In this document: positions 12,602-21,000 of the stretch, one piece after another
How the letters are laid out: every line of letters starts with the position of its first letter
How positions within the stretch are numbered: the first letter of the stretch is position 1
Program-made: the position numbers and the translations under genes
The notes under the pieces: model-generated
Told to the model about the DNA's origin: nothing
Seen by the model: only the letters and a program-made list of their open reading frames with translations
The model's database searches: none
Assembly: GCA_019038815.1 (NCBI GenBank)
Contig: JAHOYS010000258.1
Coordinates: 1-34,776 of the forward strand
From: Desulfobacterales bacterium
GTDB taxonomy: Bacteria; Desulfobacterota; Desulfobacteria; Desulfobacterales; Desulfobacteraceae
Reading direction: 5' to 3'
Length of the DNA stretch: 34,776 nt

Positions 12602-13869
12602 TAGACCATCCTTATGTAATTTAAACTTTTCAGTTCGCTCATCCAAAGGTTCATTTGGTTTTCTGCTTTGTTATAATCTTGCAGCATAAGATTCTTAAAA
12701 GCCTGCATAGACTCTTCTATTCCCTTCCTGCTATTACAAGTTGAATTCATGCCCATGTATACATTTTGCTGTGCTGGGGGAACTGCTGTAGGTTCAATCT
12801 CGGGCCTTTCTGGACCTCCGGGTCCAGCAGCACCAGTTTTACCTACTGGACCTGACGCCCCGCCTCCAAAAGCTTTTGGATTACGTGGCTCCCCCTTATC
12901 AGTTATTAATTTTTTACTAACCAAATAATCTTTCATAGCATTAAAGAAATCAAAACCAACGCCTTTTTCTTCATCATCTTCTATTCCAAATAAGCTTTTA
13001 ATCCAATCTCCGATTGAATTAAAAACATCTCCTATTGCATCCCAAACTTTCCCTAGTAGACCACCAACCCAAGTAAACAAATCAAGAATTTTACCCAAAA
13101 CCCATAAAATTGGTTTAAGCACATTTACCAGCAAAGTTATAATCCTAGCCAAACCACTCAACACGGCACCTAGGAATTTCCAAACTGGTCCCAACTCATC
13201 AAATACCTCAGTTAAAGCTTCTATAACTTCGAAAAATCCTTCGAATAGCGGGGCCATTGAATTGCCCAGCTTAACAGCAAAATGTTGGAGATGTACTTGG
13301 TGTTTCAAAAATACTTTAGCCGTTGCTGCGGACCATTTGCTAAGCTTAGAAGCCAAACCATACAATGCAGCCGATAAAATTAGTGCAAATTTCCATATTT
13401 TTTTAATTGCTTTACCAAATCCGCCAAATATTTTACCAAATTTTCTAAAAATATTAGAAAAAGTTTTACCAAATTTTCCAAAAATACTTTTAATATTTTT
13501 GGAAAATTTGGTAAAACTTTTTTTAACTTTCTCAGTATCATAGTCAATCTCCATTACTGGTCTTTTAACAATATCAGTACCACCGCCACCGCCACCGGCC
13601 CCGGCTGTACCACTTAACGTCTGCCCCCCCATACCACCAGCAACACCATAAGCAATCCCCCCAGCAACAGCAGCACTAGCGGCACCAGCACTAGCGGCAC
13701 CAGCACCAGCCGCAGCCGCAGCAGTTCCAGCACCTATAGCACCGCCTATAGCAGCGCCACCAGCAGCCGACGCCCCTCCACCTTTGCGTTTGGTATCATC
13801 TCCAACACCTTGACCACCTTTAATGCCGTCGGCTTCGAATTCTAGTTTTACACGGTATGTTTTAGCCAT
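12601..13869 (-). CDS. Tape measure-like protein, 422 aa
   Basis: An Ala/Gly-rich stretch (about 30-95) is followed by amphipathic Lys/Phe helices (KSFTKFSKNIKSIFGKFGKT), several hydrophobic segments between about 165 and 275, and a Gly/Pro collagen-like stretch near 335-360. Helical, hydrophobic composition and the place between tail chaperones and distal tail fit a tape measure protein. It is short for that family: at about 1.5 angstrom per residue the tail would be about 60 nm. It is possible that the two preceding genes are also tail tip or terminator proteins. Confidence 0.65.
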   Translation of the reverse strand: MAKTYRVKLEFEADGIKGGQGVGDDTKRKGGGASAAGGAAIGGAIGAGTAAAAAGAGAASAGAASAAVAGGIAYGVAGGMGGQTLSGTAGAGGGGGGTDIVKRPVMEIDYDTEKVKKSFTKFSKNIKSIFGKFGKTFSNIFRKFGKIFGGFGKAIKKIWKFALILSAALYGLASKLSKWSAATAKVFLKHQVHLQHFAVKLGNSMAPLFEGFFEVIEALTEVFDELGPVWKFLGAVLSGLARIITLLVNVLKPILWVLGKILDLFTWVGGLLGKVWDAIGDVFNSIGDWIKSLFGIEDDEEKGVGFDFFNAMKDYLVSKKLITDKGEPRNPKAFGGGASGPVGKTGAAGPGGPERPEIEPTAVPPAQQNVYMGMNSTCNSRKGIEESMQAFKNLMLQDYNKAENQMNLWMSELKSLNYIRMV

Positions 13870-14387
13870 TAATTTAACCCCTTAAATGAAGCATAATCGT
13901 ATTCAAGTCCTACTATCCTATATGCCTGATGAACCGTTAAGTATTCGTGGTCATTTATTGATATTAAATCTATAGCAGATTCAGAAATTTGTTGAACCAT
14001 TTCCATTGTACTCACAATTGCCCCATCACCCTCAGTATCATCAAAATCATCAAACAAATGTATTACTTGTGAGCAACTTGAGGCTATGGTTAAAACATCC
14101 TTTGCAGCTTGGGTATTGCGGTCTAGCGAATCTTGCGAAGTCTCCACAAAAATTCCTACACCAAGAGTCCAATCTCTACGCCAGTTTCCTCCACCATAAT
14201 CTGACAGCGATAATGTTCCCTCATATGCCAATTGTATTGTATTTATAGCATCCTGATGTAGTGCCATAATTGTGCCGACTTGGTAAATATTTCCTATACC
14301 AAGACTAACTCTAGATGGAATATATGCCTTAGCAAATTCGGTTATTAATGCCGCCCTTATGTTATCTATTGATGTTTGTATTTGCAT
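13869..14387 (-). CDS. Probable minor tail protein, 172 aa (terminator candidate)
   Basis: The ATG at 14387 has AAGGAG five bases upstream, straight after the stop of the 434-aa gene. The mixed alpha/beta pattern (MQIQTSIDNIRAALITEFAK start, later a repeated VGIFVETSQDSLDRNTQ strand-helix) resembles tail terminator or completion proteins. The usual terminator slot between the gp10-like and tail tube genes is empty here, so this could be the missing protein. That is inference; no motif decides it. Confidence 0.45.
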   Translation of the reverse strand: MQIQTSIDNIRAALITEFAKAYIPSRVSLGIGNIYQVGTIMALHQDAINTIQLAYEGTLSLSDYGGGNWRRDWTLGVGIFVETSQDSLDRNTQAAKDVLTIASSCSQVIHLFDDFDDTEGDGAIVSTMEMVQQISESAIDLISINDHEYLTVHQAYRIVGLEYDYASFKGLN

Positions 14388-14395
14388 GTCGCTCC

Positions 14396-15700
14396 TTAAG
14401 TTCCAGATGCACAAATACTTGGACACACTGTAGCCAATGCGTCGTCTATTGTTTCGGCCCCCGCTCCAGCAGAATTAAGTTGTTTATCATAATATCTTGT
14501 GAAAAAATTCTGGAACACAGCGTCTCTTGAATTAGCGGTTGTTACATCCACATAATCGTCTATAATCCAATCTGTTGCTCCCGGCACAATATTGTATGCC
14601 ACATTTCCAAAAATAAATGCTGGAGCTATGATTAGGTCATCAATTAAAATTTGTTTGTCAATTGTTACTGTATCGCTGTCAGTCCAATCAATGAATACCG
14701 TTAGTTGGTCTTCATCTCTTGTCGCCGGTAAAGAGAAGAAAACGGAGTAGAGTTGCCATGTTCCGGCTAAGGTACTTGGGTTGGCACTGAAAACCTCAAT
14801 CGGAGAACTGAGTGTTTCATTTTCTGTGTCAATAAAAATGGCTAGATTTGAAGTACCATCCACTTCGTTCTGGTCTTTGAGTCTAACTGTCATGCAATAT
14901 ATTGTATTTTTATCCAGAGATAAGTTTTGGGTCAGAGTTGCAATCGTTGTACCCAGTGTTCCCTCACTGTCGGCTTCTAATAACAAACAGGAGTCTCCAC
15001 GGTATTGGTTGGTCTCTTCTATCTGTATCAATGCTGCTCCGGCGTCGATGGTCCAGCTTTCTGGTTCATTTAATGTCCATGATTCGAAGTCTCCATTAGA
15101 AATTAAATTTGAACCAATGGATGCTGAAGCTGTATCACTGCCATTACCTAAAGGTCTCCAAGATGTTCTGCTAAATTCTAGCTTTCCGGCCACAGAAAAA
15201 GTTGGACTTACAGACCCGGTAAATCTATCTGATGTACATCTGAACTGTACAACCTCATCAAAAATACCTTCAGCATCATTACCATCGATATTAACTACAG
15301 AAGCAAGAACTGTACCATCACCAGTATTACCGGTAGCAGAAACAGAGGGAGTAGTTATTACATTGGCGTTAATTGTTTCAGAGTCCTCAATCATCCTAAG
15401 ATTAAGAAGGTTAAGAATTTCATCAGAATCGGTTGTGGTTGCAATTAACTCATCCTTGAGAGATGCTAAAACCTCGTCCACATATGTTAATCCAAGACCT
15501 ATAGTTTCTTCTAGTCCTGTAGCTGACGAAATAAATGATTCAGTCAGACCTATAGTTTGCTCCGATTCAGACGTTGCGTATTCATCTAATGCGGCTTCAA
15601 CGTAATCAGAAGCTATTAATGTTTGAACATCAAGCATACGATTTGACATACAAACATATACTCCGATTTTACTAAAAATATCTGTGTAATCTACTGCCAT
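14396..15700 (-). CDS. Structural protein with carbohydrate-binding-like domain, 434 aa
   Basis: Residues about 198-355 look like a jelly-roll carbohydrate-binding module of the CBM4/9 type: NLISNGDFESWTLNEPESW at its start, repeated beta strands, and ILIDDLIIAP at its end. The N-terminal 190 residues are Thr/Ser/Glu-rich. It lies between the tail chaperones and the tape measure, an unusual place for a glycan-binding protein, so it may decorate the tail tube or take part in adsorption. Start by TAATG overlap with the chaperone gene. Confidence 0.6.
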   Translation of the reverse strand: MAVDYTDIFSKIGVYVCMSNRMLDVQTLIASDYVEAALDEYATSESEQTIGLTESFISSATGLEETIGLGLTYVDEVLASLKDELIATTTDSDEILNLLNLRMIEDSETINANVITTPSVSATGNTGDGTVLASVVNIDGNDAEGIFDEVVQFRCTSDRFTGSVSPTFSVAGKLEFSRTSWRPLGNGSDTASASIGSNLISNGDFESWTLNEPESWTIDAGAALIQIEETNQYRGDSCLLLEADSEGTLGTTIATLTQNLSLDKNTIYCMTVRLKDQNEVDGTSNLAIFIDTENETLSSPIEVFSANPSTLAGTWQLYSVFFSLPATRDEDQLTVFIDWTDSDTVTIDKQILIDDLIIAPAFIFGNVAYNIVPGATDWIIDDYVDVTTANSRDAVFQNFFTRYYDKQLNSAGAGAETIDDALATVCPSICASGT

Positions 15701-16325
15701 TATTTTTTTCCTATTGTATATTCGTTGACTGTATATCCAGTCCTTGGAGCAGCTAAATTATTAAGAGCTATTGCCAACTTCATTTTATCTTCCTCGTCAG
15801 GGAAAATTCTTAATAGCAACTGTTGCTTATATTTACTAAGGAATTTTCCCTTATCATCTCTAGGTGCAACCGCTGTTAGTAATATCGCTTCTTGATATTT
15901 ATTTTTAGCATCAATTCTATCAGCCTCTTTAGCTAAAATCAGTCTGTCAGCAGGATGCATAGCAATTAAATCTTTTAAAGTAATTGCACCTCTGAAGGCG
16001 ATGGCGAGGTCACACGCTCCTCTAATTGCTTTTTTTTTACATCATCCTTAGCAATCTCTTTTACATCACCGAATTCTTTATCAAAAACAACCATCACTTC
16101 TTCTAACAACCCCATTGCTTGTGAGCCAGTTAGCCCATCAATATCAAAAATTTTCTTTACACAATCTATATTTTCAATATTATTAGAACCTAGACTATCA
16201 GATTCATCTACCATGATGACTTCTGATAGAGATTTCGCTAAATCAATTAGGTCATATCTTTTGATATTTCCTTCTTCAATTTCTATTTCTAATACTTTTG
16301 TTTCTATGTCGTTTAACTTAATCAT
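15700..16325 (-). CDS. Tail assembly chaperone GT fusion via -1 frameshift, 208 aa
   Basis: Lambda-like phages make G and a G-T fusion through a -1 ribosomal frameshift; both bind the tape measure during tail assembly. Here the G frame contains A-AAA-AAG (16035-16029). After a -1 slip the frame is open and reads AIRGACDLAIAFRGAITLKD, then LIAMHPADRLILAKEADR, ending at 15700. The fusion would be 99 + 109 = 208 aa. The T part also has an internal ATG at 15960, but the sequence before it reads like a continuous natural protein, supporting the fusion. Confidence 0.8.
15975..16325 (-). CDS. Tail assembly chaperone G, 116 aa
   Basis: The unshifted product starts MIKLNDIETKVLEIEIEEGN and stops at 15975, 54 bases after the slippery site. 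Its place just after the tail tube gene, acidic helical content and the overlapping -1 frame are the usual features of gpG-type chaperones. The ATG at 16325 has AAAAGGAG at good spacing. Confidence 0.75.
   Translation of the reverse strand: MIKLNDIETKVLEIEIEEGNIKRYDLIDLAKSLSEVIMVDESDSLGSNNIENIDCVKKIFDIDGLTGSQAMGLLEEVMVVFDKEFGDVKEIAKDDVKKKQLEERVTSPSPSEVQLL
16029..16035 (-). promoter_or_regulatory. -1 ribosomal frameshift slippery site A-AAA-AAG
   Basis: The heptamer is in the correct phase in the G frame (GTA AAA AAA AAG CAA). Downstream, GAGG and CCTC repeats could form a short stem that would stimulate the slip. The -1 frame is open from here to the end of the T part. Confidence 0.8.
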
Positions 16326-16344
16326 AATACTCCTTTTCTTTTAG

Positions 16345-16815
16345 TTATGAAACAGCGTAATGCTCTCCTGTTGTTGGGTCAGGAAGCAACCTAAACGTTA
16401 TTGGTCCTTGTCTTAATCTTGAGCTTAATAATATTTCTATATCATTAACCACTAGTGCAGTGCTGGCTATGAAGGTTTGGTTATTGTTGTTACGTGTGTC
16501 AACAGGTGAAATATTAAGAATACCTCCTAAAGCTGACATGAGTTTACCAACATTGCCAAAGATGTCTCCTTGGCTTGCCGAACCACCGTTTGCTGCATAC
16601 AATGCTGGTAGCATCTTTGTATACTCTACGAAATCAAATTCAACAAAACAGTTAGAACCTGCAACAAGCATATCTGTTACACCTTCTCCATGTTCATCAG
16701 TCATAATATCACGCTGAAGCTTTTCTTCTCGTAGCGTTATGCCTTCTGCTGTTGTACCAACAGATGTTCCTGCGTATAAAATATTGTAAGGTCCGCTCAC
16801 AAATTGGTAGGCCAT
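16345..16815 (-). CDS. Major tail tube protein, 156 aa
   Basis: The sequence has the usual tube protein pattern: an N-terminal region with SVGTTAEGITLREEKLQRDI, then a beta strand with VTDMLVAGSNCFVEFDFVEY, then LLPALYAANGG. This compares with the GTTxGGVTL...VTVEFTLAE pattern of siphovirus tube proteins. The gene follows the neck genes and precedes the G/GT chaperones, as expected. AGAGGA precedes the ATG. Confidence 0.75.
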   Translation of the reverse strand: MAYQFVSGPYNILYAGTSVGTTAEGITLREEKLQRDIMTDEHGEGVTDMLVAGSNCFVEFDFVEYTKMLPALYAANGGSASQGDIFGNVGKLMSALGGILNISPVDTRNNNNQTFIASTALVVNDIEILLSSRLRQGPITFRLLPDPTTGEHYAVS

Positions 16816-16818
16816 AAT

Positions 16819-17091
16819 TTATCCTCTCATGGCGTTCTCAACGCCTCTATCTGTATATTTATCCGGGTTGAACAGGCGTCTTCTGGTATCCATTATCAAA
16901 CTATATTGTTCGTGGCTGCCTATGTTAAAACCCTTATCAGTTAATTCTAATTCAGTTGACCTCATCAGCCGTCCTGTATCATATGCTCTTTTTTTAATTT
17001 TTCTTTTAATTTCAACAAGAACAGACTCACCAATATCTTTGATGATTTCTTTTCTAACTCTGTCCATTTCGCTTTGTGGTATTTTATACAT
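16819..17091 (-). CDS. HK97 gp10-like neck/tail-completion protein, 90 aa
   Basis: The pattern KKRAYDTGRLMRSTELELTD, followed by FNIGSHEQYSLIMDTRRR, matches the APxDTGxLRxS...VGT..YA..hExGT layout of gp10-like proteins, which sit between head and tail. At 90 aa it is shorter than most members (about 120). It starts three bases after the previous stop. Confidence 0.6.
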   Translation of the reverse strand: MYKIPQSEMDRVRKEIIKDIGESVLVEIKRKIKKRAYDTGRLMRSTELELTDKGFNIGSHEQYSLIMDTRRRLFNPDKYTDRGVENAMRG

Positions 17092-17093
17092 AT

Positions 17094-17495
17094 TTATTGC
17101 CTATTAATTGTGCTCACTTTAGATTTATTAGTATTGGCTCTTCTCTGGTCTGAAGTAGGAATAGCAAGTCTATGTAGTTGTTCAATGCATTCTGTTTTCA
17201 TTTCAGTAACCTGTGTCGGTTCTTGTCCTGTTCTTGTCCATAAGCCACACCAAGTAAGTCTTGCCGCCAAGGTCTCAATTTCAGCACTAGGAGTCGAAGA
17301 AACCTCAACGTCAGAGTTGATATGTCGCAAATAGTTTGCCACTGTGTTCACTGAATCATCAATGTAAAGTTGAACAACTGCGTCTACGACATTATCCGAA
17401 TCATTAGGGTCGGCGGTTTCATCGTCATTAGACAACTTAACCAAAAGATTAGTTCTGAAATACTGCTTCATTTTTGCTACTGTTAAATATGCCAT
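17094..17495 (-). CDS. Head-tail adaptor, DUF1320/gp36-like, 133 aa
   Basis: The protein opens MAYLTVAKMKQYFRTNLLVK and has a VVDAVVQLYIDDSVNTVANY helix, in line with Mu gp36/DUF1320 proteins, which carry a similar YxTxxDL...D..ID.YL pattern and act at the head-tail joint. It lies between the connector and gp10-like genes. The ribosome site is weak, with the ATG only two bases after the previous stop, so reinitiation is likely. Confidence 0.55.
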   Translation of the reverse strand: MAYLTVAKMKQYFRTNLLVKLSNDDETADPNDSDNVVDAVVQLYIDDSVNTVANYLRHINSDVEVSSTPSAEIETLAARLTWCGLWTRTGQEPTQVTEMKTECIEQLHRLAIPTSDQRRANTNKSKVSTINRQ

Positions 17496-17497
17496 AA

Positions 17498-18799
17498 TTA
17501 ATCAGCCAAAAATATCTGGGCTGTAACTCCAATTTTATCTTTTATAAATTTTTCTATATCTGCTTCACTATAAAAACTTTGAATGTTTAATCCAACTCCT
17601 TGGTCCAACTGTTGACTTTTCAAAGAGGTATCTTTTCCAATTTGATGGTAAGCCATTCTAATGCACTCCAAAATTAGATTCTGATGAATGTACAACTCAT
17701 CTTCTTCGTCACCAGAGTCAGGATTAAACCCAGCCTTGTATTCAACTATCACGAAGTTCTGTCGATTGTTCTGAATCGAAGAAAAGAAAATCGGTGCTGA
17801 ATCATGTTCAAAACCATCGAGTAGGCTGATAGCCCCAACATCTGCGTGAAGCTGATATTTCAAACTCGCTGGACTTACAATATCTATTTCAACGCTATTT
17901 TCAGTGAACTCGACATTCGTCAGTTGCCAAATATCAAGCGAAGGTACGTTCTTAACCACCACCGCCGAGACATTGGGTATGTCTGAATTAATTTTATTTA
18001 CTAGAAGTTGTATCGTTGGATAGGTATTAAAGTCTAGTTCGGTTACAGTCTCCACCCCGACAGAACTGATGCTCTGGATAACCAAAGCTCCTTCTCCTGT
18101 CTTGCCTGAATTACGGTTCGTTGATTTACCACCAGCGGTTACTCGTAATTCAGAGCCAGAGTGTGTCAAAGTCATTCCCGATTGTAAACCAGATGAAATT
18201 CTTTTAATATATTTAACTGGCCAATTCTTAACGTTTATATCCCGACCCCTATGGGTTATAACTTTTTCTCTGTAGTCTCGCTCATACAAAAATCTATCAG
18301 CAATTTTTTCCACTTTACTTTGCATAAAATTGGCAAGGTCAGTCAGAAGATAGTCTTTGTCTGTATCAAGATAATCAAGATTTAAAAATCTTTTAATCTG
18401 ATTTAGACTTATTAAACTATAATCGCTGAGCGTTGGAGGGGTAACCCCCTCTGGCCCTTCCGGGTCAACAATTCTTCCTGACCAGTAGAAACGGTCATCA
18501 TTTATTTTTAAGTCAAGTGGATTGGCATCTGTATCAGAAGTTCCAGACTCACCACCAGAGCCTATCACCGACTTCACATAGTATATAACTTTATACCACC
18601 CATTAGCACTGGCTGGCATATCGACGGTAAACAAATTATTATTTGTCTCCGTCATGTCGATAACGTAGTCATCCCAATCAGCCAATACTTCTGCAACGTA
18701 GGTTGCAGAAGTTGGGTTGTACCGATATGAAGTGGACTCTTGGATTAACGTGCAGTATATTTCAAAACTGCCTTGATTATAAACATATAGCTCGTGCAT
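17498..18799 (-). CDS. Enlarged head-tail connector (gp6-like) with extra domains, 433 aa
   Basis: Residues about 133-180 (ISLNQIKRFLNLDYLDTDKD, LLTDLANFMQSKVEKIADRF) look like the helical core of HK97 gp6/SPP1 gp15-type connectors, which dock on the portal. Those proteins are near 100 aa; here an Ig-like or beta-rich N-terminal domain of about 125 residues and a large insertion are added, with the final connector helix near the C-terminus (NLILECIRMAYHQIG). The ATG at 18799 is preferred over an in-frame TTG because GGAG is correctly spaced from it. Confidence 0.6.
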   Translation of the reverse strand: MHELYVYNQGSFEIYCTLIQESTSYRYNPTSATYVAEVLADWDDYVIDMTETNNNLFTVDMPASANGWYKVIYYVKSVIGSGGESGTSDTDANPLDLKINDDRFYWSGRIVDPEGPEGVTPPTLSDYSLISLNQIKRFLNLDYLDTDKDYLLTDLANFMQSKVEKIADRFLYERDYREKVITHRGRDINVKNWPVKYIKRISSGLQSGMTLTHSGSELRVTAGGKSTNRNSGKTGEGALVIQSISSVGVETVTELDFNTYPTIQLLVNKINSDIPNVSAVVVKNVPSLDIWQLTNVEFTENSVEIDIVSPASLKYQLHADVGAISLLDGFEHDSAPIFFSSIQNNRQNFVIVEYKAGFNPDSGDEEDELYIHQNLILECIRMAYHQIGKDTSLKSQQLDQGVGLNIQSFYSEADIEKFIKDKIGVTAQIFLAD

Positions 18800-18838
18800 T
18801 AGCAAAAACTCCAGTTGCTTTTCAAATTCTCTCCTTTA

Positions 18839-18879
18839 CCTTACGCCGACAGGGGGCTTTCGCCCCCCATCAGGTAAGG
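18839..18879. other. Strong hairpin between capsid and connector genes
   Basis: Outer arms CCTTAC/GTAAGG (18839-18844 with 18874-18879) and a GC-rich inner stem GGGGGC/GCCCCC (18852-18857 with 18862-18867) enclose a 4-base loop that reads GAAA on the minus-strand RNA. No T run follows, so it is not an intrinsic terminator. It may protect or partially separate the highly expressed capsid message. Confidence 0.7.
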
Positions 18880-18892
18880 AGTAACAAACTTT

Positions 18893-20140
18893 TTACGTTA
18901 CTTCTGAACCGGTGGAACTAGTAAGCCCAAGAATACTGACGTGTGAATACGCCTGCGAATCGGGTCCAACAATATCATCGCTGAGCCACATCTGACCTGC
19001 CCATCGACTAACCGTTCGGAAAACCGTAACATCGTTCTGGAAGTAAAAGTGAATTGACTCATCGGACTTAATTGATTTTTGAGCCAAGTAGTATTCTTTA
19101 AGGTCAACCAAGAATAAATCTCCCTTTACCCCAAGATTCTTACAATAGTGGGTTTCAATATACGGCAGGCCCATTAAAGTATTATCAGGGGCACCTGATA
19201 CCCCATTTGGCATAAAGACATATCTGCCCGCATCGTCGGTCATGGCATAAATAGCGGTTTTTGCTTTTGGAGTTGCCAGCCAAACCACATCTCCATTCTG
19301 ATAAGAGCTTGGAAGAATCTGACTCATCATGGTTACAATATCTGTAAATTCGATACTCCCCGCCGTCGCCCTTTGAGTGGTAAGGTGACATGGAGCAGTC
19401 AGCATCGGTTTAACATTCGCTGAAGTCGAACCGTCTGTTATAATGGCCTGCAAAAGCTTACCATTAATTTTCTGTCCGGCATCGTCTCTGATGAATGCAG
19501 CCATATCAACCGCACTATCTTCAAGCAGTTCATCAGTCACCGGAGTGAACGTGATAAGCTTTTCTAAAACCATGGTCACTTGGCCGAATACTGGGCTGGC
19601 CTCGGTTTTTTCACCGGCCTCGGCTAGCCAATACGCCGTTATTCCTTTACCACTCGACCGCCAAGGAGTTGACTCGCTGGTGGGAATAACTATGCTCTGA
19701 CCATTGGTAATTGTAAATTTTCTAACTCTCGAAAGAATAGGAGAATCGTCAACACCAACCCTTACGATTTCACGCAGAAACTCACGGTCAACGGTGTTTC
19801 CGCCAGCAGTTGCAGTTCCAACGTTTGCATAGGTGGTAAGAGCTTTTTCCTCAGACTCAGAAATTTTGCGATTAGCAATTTTCTTTAACTGAATACCGGC
19901 AATTTCCAAATGATTAACTTCTTTATCCAAACTCTTGGTTGCTATTTCTGCATTTTTTTCATTAACGGAAATCATCTTTTCCAACTTCTCATTAATAGGA
20001 GCCATCAGTTCGTTGGTGATTTTTTTCACTTCAACGTCAGTAAGACCCTGTTCATCTACTACTGTGTAGCCTAACGTATCGTAGGCTTTTTGCTCATCCT
20101 CTGTGAGAGCGTTATAATCTTTTCTAGATACTTCTTTCAT
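18893..20140 (-). CDS. Major capsid protein, HK97 fold, 415 aa
   Basis: The first about 105 residues are charged and helical (delta/scaffold-like domain, including EKLEKMISVNEKNAEIATKS). The rest matches HK97-fold capsid proteins: DREFLREIVRVGVDDSPILS, SIVIPTSESTPW, AYWLAEAGEKTEASPVFGQV, ITFTPVTDELLEDS, then DVVWLATPKAKTAIYAM and LMGLPYIET. The delta domain is probably removed by the protease encoded just upstream. The ATG at 20140 is chosen because AAGGATT precedes it; upstream starts in frame lack such a site. Confidence 0.9.
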   Translation of the reverse strand: MKEVSRKDYNALTEDEQKAYDTLGYTVVDEQGLTDVEVKKITNELMAPINEKLEKMISVNEKNAEIATKSLDKEVNHLEIAGIQLKKIANRKISESEEKALTTYANVGTATAGGNTVDREFLREIVRVGVDDSPILSRVRKFTITNGQSIVIPTSESTPWRSSGKGITAYWLAEAGEKTEASPVFGQVTMVLEKLITFTPVTDELLEDSAVDMAAFIRDDAGQKINGKLLQAIITDGSTSANVKPMLTAPCHLTTQRATAGSIEFTDIVTMMSQILPSSYQNGDVVWLATPKAKTAIYAMTDDAGRYVFMPNGVSGAPDNTLMGLPYIETHYCKNLGVKGDLFLVDLKEYYLAQKSIKSDESIHFYFQNDVTVFRTVSRWAGQMWLSDDIVGPDSQAYSHVSILGLTSSTGSEVT

Positions 20141-20239
20141 AATAATCCTTATTAAATAAATATATTTGATGTCATTTGACATATCCATTATTTGGCTCGT
20201 GCTCGCTAAAGCACACCAACTCAAAGAATTATCAACTCT
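20141..20239 (-). promoter_or_regulatory. Untranslated leader of the capsid gene
   Basis: This 99-bp gap holds a small hairpin (GTGCT/AGCAC) and an inverted repeat ATGTCA-TT-TGACAT (20169-20182). I see no convincing -35/-10 pair. The inverted repeat may be an operator or message structure for separate control of capsid expression. Confidence 0.3.
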
Positions 20240-20998
20240 TTAATCTATGAAAATCTGACCTGTCTTCTTGGCCATTTCCATTGCCAACTCTTTGGCAATT
20301 TGGGCCTTCACGAGATTCGGGTCGGTTCTCCTTGTTATAATGTATGGCTTGACCGCCTTTTTCTGCGAAATTTCAGCCACTACCTTTTCAGCCTTTTCTA
20401 TTTCTTCTCTTTTAATATCCTCTGACTTTGTTTGCATCTCAGGTTCAACTACAATAGGCTCAATTTCTATTTCTTTAGAATTAACTTCTTCTTCGATAGT
20501 CTTAACAGCAAGCATTTGAGCCTCTTCATTAGCTGGCATAGATGTTAGGCTGAAACCAATTAGTTTAGTTTTAGAATAAACTAATTCCGCTTCATCCCCA
20601 AACATGCTCTTATCTTTTTTAGTTGGCATTCTACGTTCTACAGGCATGAAATCAACCGATGCTTTTAGAAGTCCAGCCTTGGCTAAGGCATATGCTTTGT
20701 CTGGATAGAACTCTTGTATTTCAATACCTTCAGGCTTTTCTGGGAATTTAATACTGGCAATTACTTTGTTGCCAACTTTTTCTATCCCAGTAATTTTTGC
20801 AGAAGGCTGGTCTGACCTGTGGTCTAACCAAACAATGTCCCTAGCTCCTTTTTTGATTGCAGATAAATCCATGCCGTCAATCAAAAGCACTTCTTTGTCC
20901 TCGTCTAAAATCTCGGAGGTGATGATAAAAGTTGCTGTACGGTCATCTATACTAACATCTGCACCGATTATCCCTTTAATGTGTTTATTTAAATCCAT
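20240..20998 (-). CDS. HK97-type prohead protease (peptidase S78), 252 aa
   Basis: The S78 protease pattern is visible: IVWLDHRSDQPSAKITGIEK (catalytic His near residue 59), GLLKASVDFMPVE (catalytic Ser near 114), and KLIGFSLTSMPANEEAQML (the SLTxxPANxEA signature). The enzyme matures the capsid by cutting the scaffold domain of the capsid protein and itself. The C-terminal 80 residues are charged and may be a scaffold-like tail. Order portal-protease-capsid is standard. Confidence 0.9.
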   Translation of the reverse strand: MDLNKHIKGIIGADVSIDDRTATFIITSEILDEDKEVLLIDGMDLSAIKKGARDIVWLDHRSDQPSAKITGIEKVGNKVIASIKFPEKPEGIEIQEFYPDKAYALAKAGLLKASVDFMPVERRMPTKKDKSMFGDEAELVYSKTKLIGFSLTSMPANEEAQMLAVKTIEEEVNSKEIEIEPIVVEPEMQTKSEDIKREEIEKAEKVVAEISQKKAVKPYIITRRTDPNLVKAQIAKELAMEMAKKTGQIFID

Positions 20999-21000
20999 GT

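Noticed and set aside
14781-15605. Open frame of 274 codons on the plus strand opposite the 434-aa structural gene
   Set aside because: No ribosome site, low-complexity Ser/Val/Leu composition typical of an antisense frame, and the minus-strand gene fits the operon with coupled starts and stops.
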